Assembly: GCF_040493455.1 (NCBI RefSeq)
Contig: NZ_JANFDA010000001.1
Coordinates: forward strand, 682,001 to 746,000
DNA length: 64,000 nucleotides
Reading direction: 5' to 3'
Source of the DNA: Microcosmobacter sp040493455
GTDB taxonomy: Bacteria; Bacteroidota; Bacteroidia; Flavobacteriales; Flavobacteriaceae
Each line of letters begins with the position of its first letter. The stretch's first letter is position 1. Made by a program: the position numbers and the translations under genes. Below, in pieces: positions 56,924-64,000 of this stretch. The notes below the pieces were generated by a model that had not been told where the DNA came from, ran no database searches, and saw nothing but the letters and a program-made list of their open reading frames with translations.

Positions 56924-57703
56924 ATGCAAGAGGACTTAAAAATCGCATTGATTCAATCGAGCTTGGCTTGGGAAAATGCTACACAAAACAGAAAGAACTT
57001 CACTGAGAAGATAAATAGTATTGATGAAGATGTTGATGTAATTGTACTGCCAGAAATGTTTACCACAGGCTTCACTATGAATGCCAATGGCAATAAAGAA
57101 ACCATGCAAGGAGAAACAGTACAATGGTTGTTAGATATGGCTTCTAAAAAGGATGTCGCTATAACAGGAAGTATTATTGTAGAAGAAGAAGGTGCATTTT
57201 ACAATCGATTATTATTTGTAGAGCCAAACGGAGTAATAAGCACCTATGATAAAAAACACACATTCACTTTGGCTGGAGAGCACAAAGTTTATAAGGCAGG
57301 CGATAAAAAACTCATAGTCGATTATAAAGGCTGGAGCATATGTCCACTTGTTTGCTATGATTTGAGATTTCCTGTATGGGCCAGAAATACTGAAGATTAC
57401 GATCTTTTGATCTATGTTGCCAATTGGCCAAAAGTAAGAGTTGATGCCTGGTCCACTTTACTCAAAGCTAGAGCCATTGAGAATATGAGTTATTGTATTG
57501 GTGTGAATAGAGTAGGATTGGATGGAAACAATTACGAATATTCTGGACATTCTGCAGCGTATGATGTGCTTGGAAATCGATTAGACAATATAGAAGTAGG
57601 TAAGGAGCAAATAGAAGTTATTACACTTTCTAAAAGCCATATCAAAACCTATAGAGATAAATTACAGTTTCTCGAAGATAGAGACAGTTTTAGTCTAAAG
57701 TAA
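56924..57703 (+). CDS. Omega-amidase / nitrilase-family hydrolase (YafV-like)
   Basis: A 259-residue carbon-nitrogen hydrolase. The Glu-Lys-Cys triad is visible: Glu44 in VLPEMFTTGF, Lys110 in YDKKHTF, and Cys144 in PLVCYDLRFPVW. This arrangement and the length fit omega-amidase (2-oxoglutaramate amidase), which consumes the keto-acid amides made by glutamine-type transaminases. The aminotransferase gene is 622 bp upstream on the same strand, which supports this reading. The tail overlaps the convergent lipoprotein gene by 14 bp. Confidence 0.9.
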   Translation: MQEDLKIALIQSSLAWENATQNRKNFTEKINSIDEDVDVIVLPEMFTTGFTMNANGNKETMQGETVQWLLDMASKKDVAITGSIIVEEEGAFYNRLLFVEPNGVISTYDKKHTFTLAGEHKVYKAGDKKLIVDYKGWSICPLVCYDLRFPVWARNTEDYDLLIYVANWPKVRVDAWSTLLKARAIENMSYCIGVNRVGLDGNNYEYSGHSAAYDVLGNRLDNIEVGKEQIEVITLSKSHIKTYRDKLQFLEDRDSFSLK

Positions 57704-59294
57704 ACTCGGGTTGATTAATCCAATTTGCTCTGGCTTCTACTTTTTCTGGGTAGAAACTTATGCGTTCGGGTTGAATGCCTTTAAGATAATTTCCAGAGTC
57801 CCATTTACCGTTTTCGTTTTCATCAAAAATAACCCTTATATAATAGTCCTTTGGTGCGATATGCTCAAAGTCAACAGGTTTATTTTCTGTAACGTATTGC
57901 TCGTAAAATACTTTGTTAGTGTCATCTACAAGTTGAACAATAACAGGGTACTTCGCATTGATTAATCTCAATCTAATATCTGAATATTGTGTGAAATCTT
58001 TGGTTCGCAAAGTATAGTTTAGTGTATCATTCACATTCCCGAAAAAGTCTGTCAATGCGTTTGGTAGTAATTGTACCTTATAGGTTTCGTCCTCTTTTTT
58101 ATCAAACTTGAATTTATACGTATTGAAAAGTGTATCTAACTCGGTTTGGTAATCAACAGCCAAAGAATCCTTATCTATAATAGTAATATAAGATTTGTCG
58201 ATCTTAGCAAATGGAACAGAACCTGTAATGGTAAAATCATCATCAAATTTTAGGGTTCCTCTAGGTTCTGAAGACAAGGTCAACGAATCTTTTTCAAGAT
58301 CTCTAAAGCGATGTTTGAGCGTGTCAACATGAGTGTTATTGGTTATCCTAAATAACGTTGAATCGAGTTCTACTTTTGGCTTGTACCAATAATATAAAGT
58401 ATCTACATCTTTATCCTTTGTGATTCTAATTTCAGAGCCTTCAGGCTTTGAATCGAGCATATCAATGGTAGTGCCTTTATAATTACCTTCATAGCCAAAA
58501 GCAATTTTTTGACCTGCAACTTGCCTTGGTCTCAATGCCTTAAAATCTAGCTCTTCCTGAAATAATTTTATCAAATAGGTAGAATCTGTTGGTACCTCGA
58601 TAAACTCTTTATGGAAACCAATTTTATCAGTTTTTGGTTGAAACGTAAAGTTGCCGCTCTCTTCTTTTAGTGCAACAAGCATATACTTGCCAGATTTTAT
58701 ATTGTCGATACTGAAGACAGTAGTACTATCGAGCGTATTGGTAACGTATTTTGGTTTTTCTTTATATACAATAGAATCTGTAAATGTTGAATCAACCTCA
58801 TACAGCATTACAGAAATAAACTTATCTGTAACTCTATTGCTAGCATCCATAACTTGACCGCTTACAGACAGTGAATCAATGGTTTCTCCTGTAGAAAACA
58901 CATAGCGATAATAAGGATATGGATTTTCTTCATTATTGTCGACAATACTTTGCCCAAAGTTAAAGGCATAAGTGGTGTTGGGAAGTAACGTGTCTTTAAT
59001 TTTGATGCGAATATATTTGCTTGCAGTCCCTAGAGGTATGATGTCTGGTTCTGGATCCATTGGTGGTGAAATAATAAGCTGTTTTTGAAGATCTTTAACT
59101 TTGATATACTCATCAAAATAAATTCTTATTTCATCACCTGTGAAATTGGTCGTAAAGTTCTCTGGTGTGGATCTTATGATTTCTGGTGGTGTAACATCTT
59201 TTTCACCTCCAGAAGGCGTACCTCGATTGGCACAACCAATAATAAAGCTAAGAGAAATTAATGCAAAAAGAAATTGAGAACTGCGTTTGAGCAT
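57690..59294 (-). CDS. Ig-like (Big_5) domain lipoprotein
   Basis: A 534-residue SPII lipoprotein (FIIGCANRGTPSGG, Cys about 21) with a SwmB/Big_5-type Ig-like domain: DVTPPEIIRSTPENFTTNFTGDEIRIYFDEYIKVKDLQKQLIISPPM and LLPNTTYAFNFGQSIVDNNEENPY. Large beta-rich periplasmic or surface protein, function unknown. The ATG at 59294 is used; a TTG at 59315 is less likely. Similar proteins are found throughout Bacteroidota. Confidence 0.88.
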   Translation of the reverse strand: MLKRSSQFLFALISLSFIIGCANRGTPSGGEKDVTPPEIIRSTPENFTTNFTGDEIRIYFDEYIKVKDLQKQLIISPPMDPEPDIIPLGTASKYIRIKIKDTLLPNTTYAFNFGQSIVDNNEENPYPYYRYVFSTGETIDSLSVSGQVMDASNRVTDKFISVMLYEVDSTFTDSIVYKEKPKYVTNTLDSTTVFSIDNIKSGKYMLVALKEESGNFTFQPKTDKIGFHKEFIEVPTDSTYLIKLFQEELDFKALRPRQVAGQKIAFGYEGNYKGTTIDMLDSKPEGSEIRITKDKDVDTLYYWYKPKVELDSTLFRITNNTHVDTLKHRFRDLEKDSLTLSSEPRGTLKFDDDFTITGSVPFAKIDKSYITIIDKDSLAVDYQTELDTLFNTYKFKFDKKEDETYKVQLLPNALTDFFGNVNDTLNYTLRTKDFTQYSDIRLRLINAKYPVIVQLVDDTNKVFYEQYVTENKPVDFEHIAPKDYYIRVIFDENENGKWDSGNYLKGIQPERISFYPEKVEARANWINQPEFTLD

Positions 59295-59348
59295 TTTCAG
59301 ATTATTATGGCGCAAAGAAACGACTTATTTGGCATACAAACGTAAAAA

Positions 59349-60029
59349 TTAATTCGCAATTGCCATTGTTGCAATACTTAACTTTATATTCTCAATTTTT
59401 AACAATTCATTAGCACAGGCCTCAATTGTAGCTCCAGTAGTAATAATATCATCCACTAATAAAATATGCTTGCCACTTAGATGTTCTGTTTGTGTAAGAT
59501 TGAAAGCAGTATTACTATCTGACCAACGTTTTATTCGACTTTTGAAAACCTGAGTTTTCAATGCCGAGCTTTTTTTAAGAAGTGTGTCATTGTAATCCAC
59601 TTGTAAAGCATTCGCTATTTCTTTACCAAACTCTGCGACTTGGTTATAGCCACGCTTTCTCATTTTGGATTTATGCAGCGGAACAGGGATAACAATATCT
59701 ATGTCTTCATAGGATTGAACAGATTTCAATTCTTCTCCAAGCCACTGACCAAGATAAGTGCTGATGGATTCATGTCGTCTATATTTTAGATTATGAAGCA
59801 ATTCTTGTACTATGCCCTTTTTTGAAAAGTGAAATAGAGCTGTGGCATTTTCAAGAGAAACACGTCCGAACAGGATTTTTTTCATTTCTGAATCGTCTTC
59901 AAAGTGAAAATTAGTTGTCGGAAGTTGATGTCTGCAAGAGGTACAAATGTAATTTTCATTGTCACTAAGATGGGTTCTACATCCAAGACAAGATTTGGGA
60001 AAAAATAAGTTTAACAAATTTATTATCAC
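59349..60029 (-). CDS. comF: ComF family phosphoribosyltransferase-like protein
   Basis: A 226-residue ComF. The N-terminus has a Cys4 zinc finger (SCLGC..ICTSC), and the C-terminal PRTase domain has IPVPLHKSKMRKRGYNQ and the PRPP motif LLVDDIITTGAT. In naturally competent bacteria ComF helps single-stranded DNA uptake; in many others the role is unclear. The start is GTG at 60029. Divergent from the coiled-coil gene. Confidence 0.92.
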   Translation of the reverse strand: MIINLLNLFFPKSCLGCRTHLSDNENYICTSCRHQLPTTNFHFEDDSEMKKILFGRVSLENATALFHFSKKGIVQELLHNLKYRRHESISTYLGQWLGEELKSVQSYEDIDIVIPVPLHKSKMRKRGYNQVAEFGKEIANALQVDYNDTLLKKSSALKTQVFKSRIKRWSDSNTAFNLTQTEHLSGKHILLVDDIITTGATIEACANELLKIENIKLSIATMAIAN

Positions 60030-60066
60030 TTTATCGATAAAAATAAAATAAAGTTGTGGATACTGT

Positions 60067-60074
60067 TACTTTTG
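60067..60074 (+). promoter_or_regulatory. -7 box TACTTTTG upstream of the coiled-coil protein
   Basis: TACTTTTG matches TAnnTTTG 26 bases before the ATG at 60100. No matching TTTG -33 box is clear. Confidence 0.4.
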
Positions 60075-60099
60075 TGCATTGAAATTATGAAAATTAATA

Positions 60100-60984
60100 A
60101 TGATAGTTAACCCTCAATTATTTAACTACAGATTAATTATTAGTTCATTAATTGTTGCCATTGCAGTTTTAACAGTTTTTAGTTTTTCAAACTATATATC
60201 CATTGAACAACAAAAAAACGCTATAGAAGAAGAAAAAAAACTGGTAGAAAGCGAACTGTCCCAAATGATTTCGACAAATGATGATTTAACTTCTGTTAAT
60301 ACCTCTTTATCATCAGAACTCGAAGACGCTAAACAAAACACAAAAATCGCTCTGGACTCACTAAGATTATTGAATAGTGATTTATCCGTAATTGCTAAGT
60401 ATAAGGATCAGGCACGTGGTTTGGTTTCAAAGAACAAGAGGTTAGAAGCTTCTGTTGAAACTTTGGAAACCACTAATGCTGAATTGGAAGAAGATGTTAG
60501 AGAGGCAGAAGAAGCTCTTAAACTTCAACAGGATGAGAACACAGTCCTTACTGAGGTTAATGAGTCTCTAAAGACTACAATAGAAGAAGCATCTGCACTA
60601 AAAGCTATGGCATTTGATGTGTCATCTTACAATACTGTTCTAGGAAGAAAATTGGCTACAACCAAAGCTTCTAAGACTAATGTTATAGACGTTTGCATAA
60701 CACTTGCAGAAAACGTTCTCACAAAACCAGGAAAAAAAGACATTTACATACAAATTGTAGATCCAAGGAATAATGTTTTTGCAGACAAAGGTGTCGCAAA
60801 ATTCGATGATTCTTCCTTAATCTACAGTGCCAAGACTACAGTTCACTATAGAAACCAATCTATGGGAGTTTGCACAGCTATAGGCGCTAGCAAACAAGAA
60901 ATGCCTTTGCTCGAAGGTAAATACTACATAAGTGCGTTTCATAATGGAGTAAAACTTGGAAGTACAGAGATATATCTAAAATAA
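60100..60984 (+). CDS. Membrane-anchored coiled-coil protein
   Basis: A 294-residue protein with one N-terminal membrane helix (about 11-32, IISSLIVAIAVLTVFSFSNYI), a long coiled coil (about 35-175, e.g. EEEKKLVESELSQMISTNDDL) and a small C-terminal beta domain (about 195-294, NVIDVCITLAENVLTKPGKKDIYIQIVDPRNNVFADKG). This type is conserved upstream of glyS in flavobacteria. Cytoplasmic or periplasmic orientation cannot be decided. Function unknown. Confidence 0.82.
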   Translation: MIVNPQLFNYRLIISSLIVAIAVLTVFSFSNYISIEQQKNAIEEEKKLVESELSQMISTNDDLTSVNTSLSSELEDAKQNTKIALDSLRLLNSDLSVIAKYKDQARGLVSKNKRLEASVETLETTNAELEEDVREAEEALKLQQDENTVLTEVNESLKTTIEEASALKAMAFDVSSYNTVLGRKLATTKASKTNVIDVCITLAENVLTKPGKKDIYIQIVDPRNNVFADKGVAKFDDSSLIYSAKTTVHYRNQSMGVCTAIGASKQEMPLLEGKYYISAFHNGVKLGSTEIYLK

Positions 60985-61010
60985 TATTTAACTCAAGCTA
61001 TTATTTTAAT

Positions 61011-61041
61011 AAAAACCGTTCTTCAGTTAGAGCGGTTTTTT
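61011..61041 (+). terminator. Terminator between the coiled-coil gene and glyS
   Basis: AAAACCGTTC with GAGCGGTTTT (with G-U pairs) and a T run that also contributes the TATTTTTG box of the next gene. Confidence 0.75.
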
Positions 61042-61052
61042 ATTTTTGCAGC

Positions 61053-62597
61053 ATGGCAAATAAAGAGGACAAATTCAAGAAGGTAATTGCACATGCCAAG
61101 GAATATGGTTATGTGTTTCAGAGTAGTGAAATCTATGATGGATTAAGCGCAGTATATGACTATGGCCAAAATGGTGTTGAACTAAAGAAAAACATCAGAG
61201 ATTATTGGTGGAAGGCTATGGTGCAAATGCACGATAATATTGTTGGAATCGATGCAGCAATCTTTATGCACCCAACAACTTGGAAAGCTTCAGGCCATGT
61301 CGATGCATTTAACGACCCGTTGATTGATAACAAGGATTCTAAAAAGCGCTACAGAGCTGATGTACTTGTTGAAGATTATGTCGGAAAACTAGATGCCAAG
61401 ATAGAGAAAGAAGTGAAAAAAGCTGCCAAGCGATTTGAAGATGCTTTTGACAAAGACCAGTTTCTATCTACTAATCCTAGAGTACTTCAGTATAAAGAAA
61501 AAGGAGATGCAATCCTTAAGCGTTTAGGACGATCTTTAGAGAATGAAGATTTAGCAGATGTGAAGGCTCTGATTGAAGAATTAGAAATTGCTTGCCCACT
61601 GTCTGGAAGTAAAAACTGGACTGATGTTAAGCAATTCAATTTAATGTTTGGAACTAAGCTTGGAGCTTCTGCAGAGCATGCGACAGATCTATATCTTAGA
61701 CCAGAAACTGCTCAAGGTATTTTTGTGAATTTCCTTAACGTGCAAAAAACTGGTAGGATGAAGATTCCTTTCGGAATTGCTCAAACAGGAAAAGCGTTCA
61801 GAAACGAAATTGTTGCAAGACAATTCATTTTTAGAATGCGTGAGTTTGAACAAATGGAAATGCAATTCTTCATAAAACCAGGAACACAACAAGAATGGTA
61901 TAAGTACTGGAAAGAGCATCGTCTTAAGTGGCACTTGTCATTGGGTCTGGGAGAAGATAATTACCGCTTCCACGATCATGAAAAGTTAGCACACTATGCA
62001 GATGCAGCAGCAGATATAGAGTTCAGGTTCCCATTTGGATTTAAAGAACTAGAAGGAATCCACTCGCGTACAGATTTTGATTTGGCTCAACACGAAGAAT
62101 ATTCTGGGAAGAAACTGCAATACTTCGATCATGAAGAGAATAGGAGTTATGTGCCTTATGTACTAGAAACTTCGATAGGTTTGGATAGAATGTTCTTAGC
62201 AGTGTTCTCTAATTCACTTCAAGAAGAAGTATTAGAAGATGGTACTACCAGAGACGTGTTAAAATTACCAGCTGTGTTAGCGCCTACAAAAGCTGCAATT
62301 TTACCATTGGTTAGAAAGGATGAAGGATTGGTGAAAATGTCTAAGGATATCGTTAATGACCTTAAGTGGGACTTTAGTGTAGCTTATGATGAAAAAGATG
62401 CAGTCGGAAGACGCTACAGAAGACAAGATGCAGCTGGGACACCATTTTGTATTACAGTCGATGGAGAAAGTTTAGAAAATAATACTGTAACAATTCGATA
62501 CAGAGATACTATGGAGCAAAAACGAATTGCGATTGATGAAATAAAGGCTGTAGTAAAAGAAGAAGTTGATGTGAAAAATTGGCTCATGAAGATGTAG
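61053..62597 (+). CDS. glyS: Glycyl-tRNA synthetase
   Basis: A 514-residue dimeric (eukaryote-type) class II glycyl-tRNA synthetase. Motif 1/2 region: YLRPETAQGIFVNFLNV, FGIAQTGKAFRNEIVARQFIFRMREFEQMEMQFF; motif 3: YVPYVLETSIGLDRMFLAVF; and the anticodon-binding domain in the last 110 residues. The ATG lies 5 bases after a TATTTTTG box (61041-61048), so its transcript would be nearly leaderless if that box is the promoter. Confidence 0.97.
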   Translation: MANKEDKFKKVIAHAKEYGYVFQSSEIYDGLSAVYDYGQNGVELKKNIRDYWWKAMVQMHDNIVGIDAAIFMHPTTWKASGHVDAFNDPLIDNKDSKKRYRADVLVEDYVGKLDAKIEKEVKKAAKRFEDAFDKDQFLSTNPRVLQYKEKGDAILKRLGRSLENEDLADVKALIEELEIACPLSGSKNWTDVKQFNLMFGTKLGASAEHATDLYLRPETAQGIFVNFLNVQKTGRMKIPFGIAQTGKAFRNEIVARQFIFRMREFEQMEMQFFIKPGTQQEWYKYWKEHRLKWHLSLGLGEDNYRFHDHEKLAHYADAAADIEFRFPFGFKELEGIHSRTDFDLAQHEEYSGKKLQYFDHEENRSYVPYVLETSIGLDRMFLAVFSNSLQEEVLEDGTTRDVLKLPAVLAPTKAAILPLVRKDEGLVKMSKDIVNDLKWDFSVAYDEKDAVGRRYRRQDAAGTPFCITVDGESLENNTVTIRYRDTMEQKRIAIDEIKAVVKEEVDVKNWLMKM

Positions 62598-62615
62598 TCA
62601 AAACATAACGAACAC

Positions 62616-62649
62616 AAAAAAGCCAGTGCATTTGCACTGGCTTTTTTGT
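62616..62649. terminator. Terminator between glyS and the T9SS protein
   Basis: AAAAAAGCCAGTGCA (62616-62630) pairs with TGCACTGGCTTTTTT (62633-62647). Both strands have a T run, so it can serve the two convergent genes. Confidence 0.9.
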
Positions 62650-62665
62650 TTATATATGAAAATAA

Positions 62666-64000
62666 TTAGTACTTAATAAACTTCTGAGTTTTAGTTGCAT
62701 TCTCTAGTTTAAGTCTTAAGATATAGTTTCCTGAAGCTAGTTCAGATACATCTAAAGTGTCACTATTTAACTTTCCATTCATCACACGTCCACCATTGAT
62801 GTTAAACACACTATAAACAACGCCTTGTAAGCTTAATGTTGAATTAAGGTTTAGAACATCTTTAGTTGGGTTTGGATGCATGATTAAATTGTCCACACTA
62901 GTTTCCTCGAAAGATAACGTAAAGTCTCCTTCAGGAACCTGAAGTGTAGAGTTAATAGCTGGGTTAGAAATAACATCCTCAATACCACCTGGCCAAGTAA
63001 CCTTCACATAATTAATTTGTGTATCAGTTCCAATACCAAAGTGTGTGTTAAGAGAATTCATATACTTAAATCCATCACCTGCGCGAACATCTCTAATTTG
63101 AGTTCCAGAAGGTGTATTGATTTCAACTCTTGCTCCAATACCATTTCTGTTACTACCATTAGTTAATCCATCGTAAGCTTTACCAATGGTTACAATTTTT
63201 ATCCAGTTGTGGTTGGTTTCTTTTTGGTTAGTATATAAACTACCGTTAGCAAAAAGATCTAAATAACCATCATTGTTAATGTCTCCGATAGCACCACCGT
63301 AACCTGGAGGTAAAGTAAGTGTAGTAATAGCACTAAACGTTAAGTCTCCATTACCAAATAAGATAACACCATTAGAGTATACATCTAAATTTCCGTCGTT
63401 ATCAAAATCGTGAGCAATGTTCTCATGTCCTATAGATTCAGTTAGTGTTATTCCAGCTCCTGCTGTAACATCAACAAATAAATCTAATGAAGGGTTGCTT
63501 TGACGCTCAATAAGGTTGTTTTTCATTAAGGTATGGTCACTACCTGTACTAGATCCTACATACACATCCATATCACCATCATTATCAAAATCTCCCCAAG
63601 CAGAAGACCATGTTTGGATATTGTCCCATAGGTTTATACCAGGATCGTTGGCAATTTCAGTAAAACTTCCATTTCCATCATTTCTATGTAATTGGTTTTT
63701 TGGTCTGTCACCAGAACCACCACATTTAGCCATAAACATATCTATATCACCATCATTGTCATAATCAACCCATATAGAGGCATAATTACCACCAGAAGAA
63801 TAGCTTCCAAGACCATTAGAATTGTTGAAGACTAAGTTGTTAGATCCATCGTTGATATAAGATACACTTGGCGCTACATCATGACAAACAAAGGCATCTA
63901 AATGACCATCAATGTTAAGGTCAACAAAATTTGATCTTTGTGAGAAAACATATTCTGGACCTGAAATTTCTGTATAAGCAGTACCATCTGCATTTGCTTG
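62666..64000 (-). CDS. FG-GAP/VCBS-repeat, ASPIC/UnbV protein with T9SS type A sorting domain, N-terminus beyond window
   Basis: A partial reading frame of about 444 codons, open to the right edge. It has FG-GAP/VCBS-type Ca-binding repeats (VDYDNDGDIDMFMAKCGG, GDFDNDGDMDVYVGSSTG, HDFDNDGNLDVYSNG, GDINNDGYLDLFANG), an ASPIC/UnbV domain (GIGARVEINTPSGTQIRDVRAGDGFKYMNSLNTHFGIG) and a C-terminal type A T9SS sorting domain (MHPNPTKDVLNLNS..NGKLNSDTLDVSELASGNYILRLKLENATKTQKFIKY). So it is an exported, probably surface-attached, beta-propeller protein. The start is outside the window. Confidence 0.9.
   Translation of the reverse strand, partial: QANADGTAYTEISGPEYVFSQRSNFVDLNIDGHLDAFVCHDVAPSVSYINDGSNNLVFNNSNGLGSYSSGGNYASIWVDYDNDGDIDMFMAKCGGSGDRPKNQLHRNDGNGSFTEIANDPGINLWDNIQTWSSAWGDFDNDGDMDVYVGSSTGSDHTLMKNNLIERQSNPSLDLFVDVTAGAGITLTESIGHENIAHDFDNDGNLDVYSNGVILFGNGDLTFSAITTLTLPPGYGGAIGDINNDGYLDLFANGSLYTNQKETNHNWIKIVTIGKAYDGLTNGSNRNGIGARVEINTPSGTQIRDVRAGDGFKYMNSLNTHFGIGTDTQINYVKVTWPGGIEDVISNPAINSTLQVPEGDFTLSFEETSVDNLIMHPNPTKDVLNLNSTLSLQGVVYSVFNINGGRVMNGKLNSDTLDVSELASGNYILRLKLENATKTQKFIKY

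Noticed and set aside
1..64000. tRNA or rRNA genes and insertion sequences
   Set aside because: No cloverleaf-like or rRNA-like stretch and no transposase-like reading frame was seen in the gaps between genes.

Overview
The window is AT-rich, gene-dense DNA from a member of the Bacteroidota, almost certainly a marine-type Flavobacteriaceae (close to Winogradskyella, Psychroserpens or Lacinutrix by overall look; the genus is a guess). The signs are a complete Bat (moxR-batABCDE) operon, TAnnTTTG-type -7 promoter boxes, a type IX secretion sorting domain, a TPP-riboswitch-controlled TonB receptor, many short SPII lipoproteins, DUF2480, DUF3127 and DUF4301 proteins, and an S46 dipeptidyl-peptidase. 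No rRNA, tRNA, transposase, integrase or CRISPR array was seen.

Layout. 0-9 kb: isoaspartyl peptidase (cut by the left edge), an ALDH7-type aldehyde dehydrogenase, a DUF1800-DUF1501 pair, a lipoprotein, a 360-bp non-coding stretch with a tandemly duplicated hairpin element, then an AlbA_2/Schlafen-like gene, an HD hydrolase and an aldo/keto reductase on the minus strand. 9-19.4 kb: the Bat operon with an extra lipocalin-like gene inside it and a TlpA-like thioredoxin at its end. 19.5-25.6 kb: an inorganic-carbon style cluster (two SulP transporters with STAS domains, a USP, a DUF2490 outer-membrane protein, a beta-carbonic anhydrase). 25.7-28.3 kb: cvpA, a conserved small protein, pheS and a conserved hypothetical gene. 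28.3-32 kb: an island of six unrecognised minus-strand genes (three lipoproteins, one membrane, one secreted, one soluble) whose left part is bounded by a 23-bp direct repeat of the neighbouring gene's 3' end. 32-40 kb: gpsA, a conserved lipoprotein behind a sigma-54-like promoter, a Kbp (BON-LysM) protein, DUF2480, DUF3127, a flavin reductase, an orphan histidine kinase, a HIT protein, greA with a terminator-like hairpin in its leader, and a degenerate Rieske-like lipoprotein.

40-47.3 kb: a minus-strand set reading PPTase, PcrB-like, thiamine-binding protein, PnuC-family transporter, NadR-like kinase, DUF4301, arfB, all overlapping or touching, followed by a new promoter, a TPP riboswitch and a TonB receptor. 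The neighbours suggest that the PnuC protein carries thiamine. 47.3-52.2 kb: ahcY, then a restriction-modification locus with one MerR-HTH/C5-cytosine methyltransferase, two different restriction endonucleases, an intact vsr and a decayed 5' remnant of a second vsr. 52.2-64 kb: an S46 peptidase (DPP11-like), a papain-fold-like lipoprotein with no canonical start codon at the expected place, a methionine/glutamine-type aminotransferase and an omega-amidase (a salvage pair), an Ig-like lipoprotein, comF, a coiled-coil membrane protein, glyS, and the C-terminal part of an ASPIC/UnbV, T9SS-exported protein cut by the right edge.

The best candidates for something new are the restriction locus with its vsr remnant, the thiamine-salvage reading of the pnuC cluster, the duplicated hairpin element at 6 kb, and the repeat-bounded island at 28-32 kb with its pseudoknot-like site.
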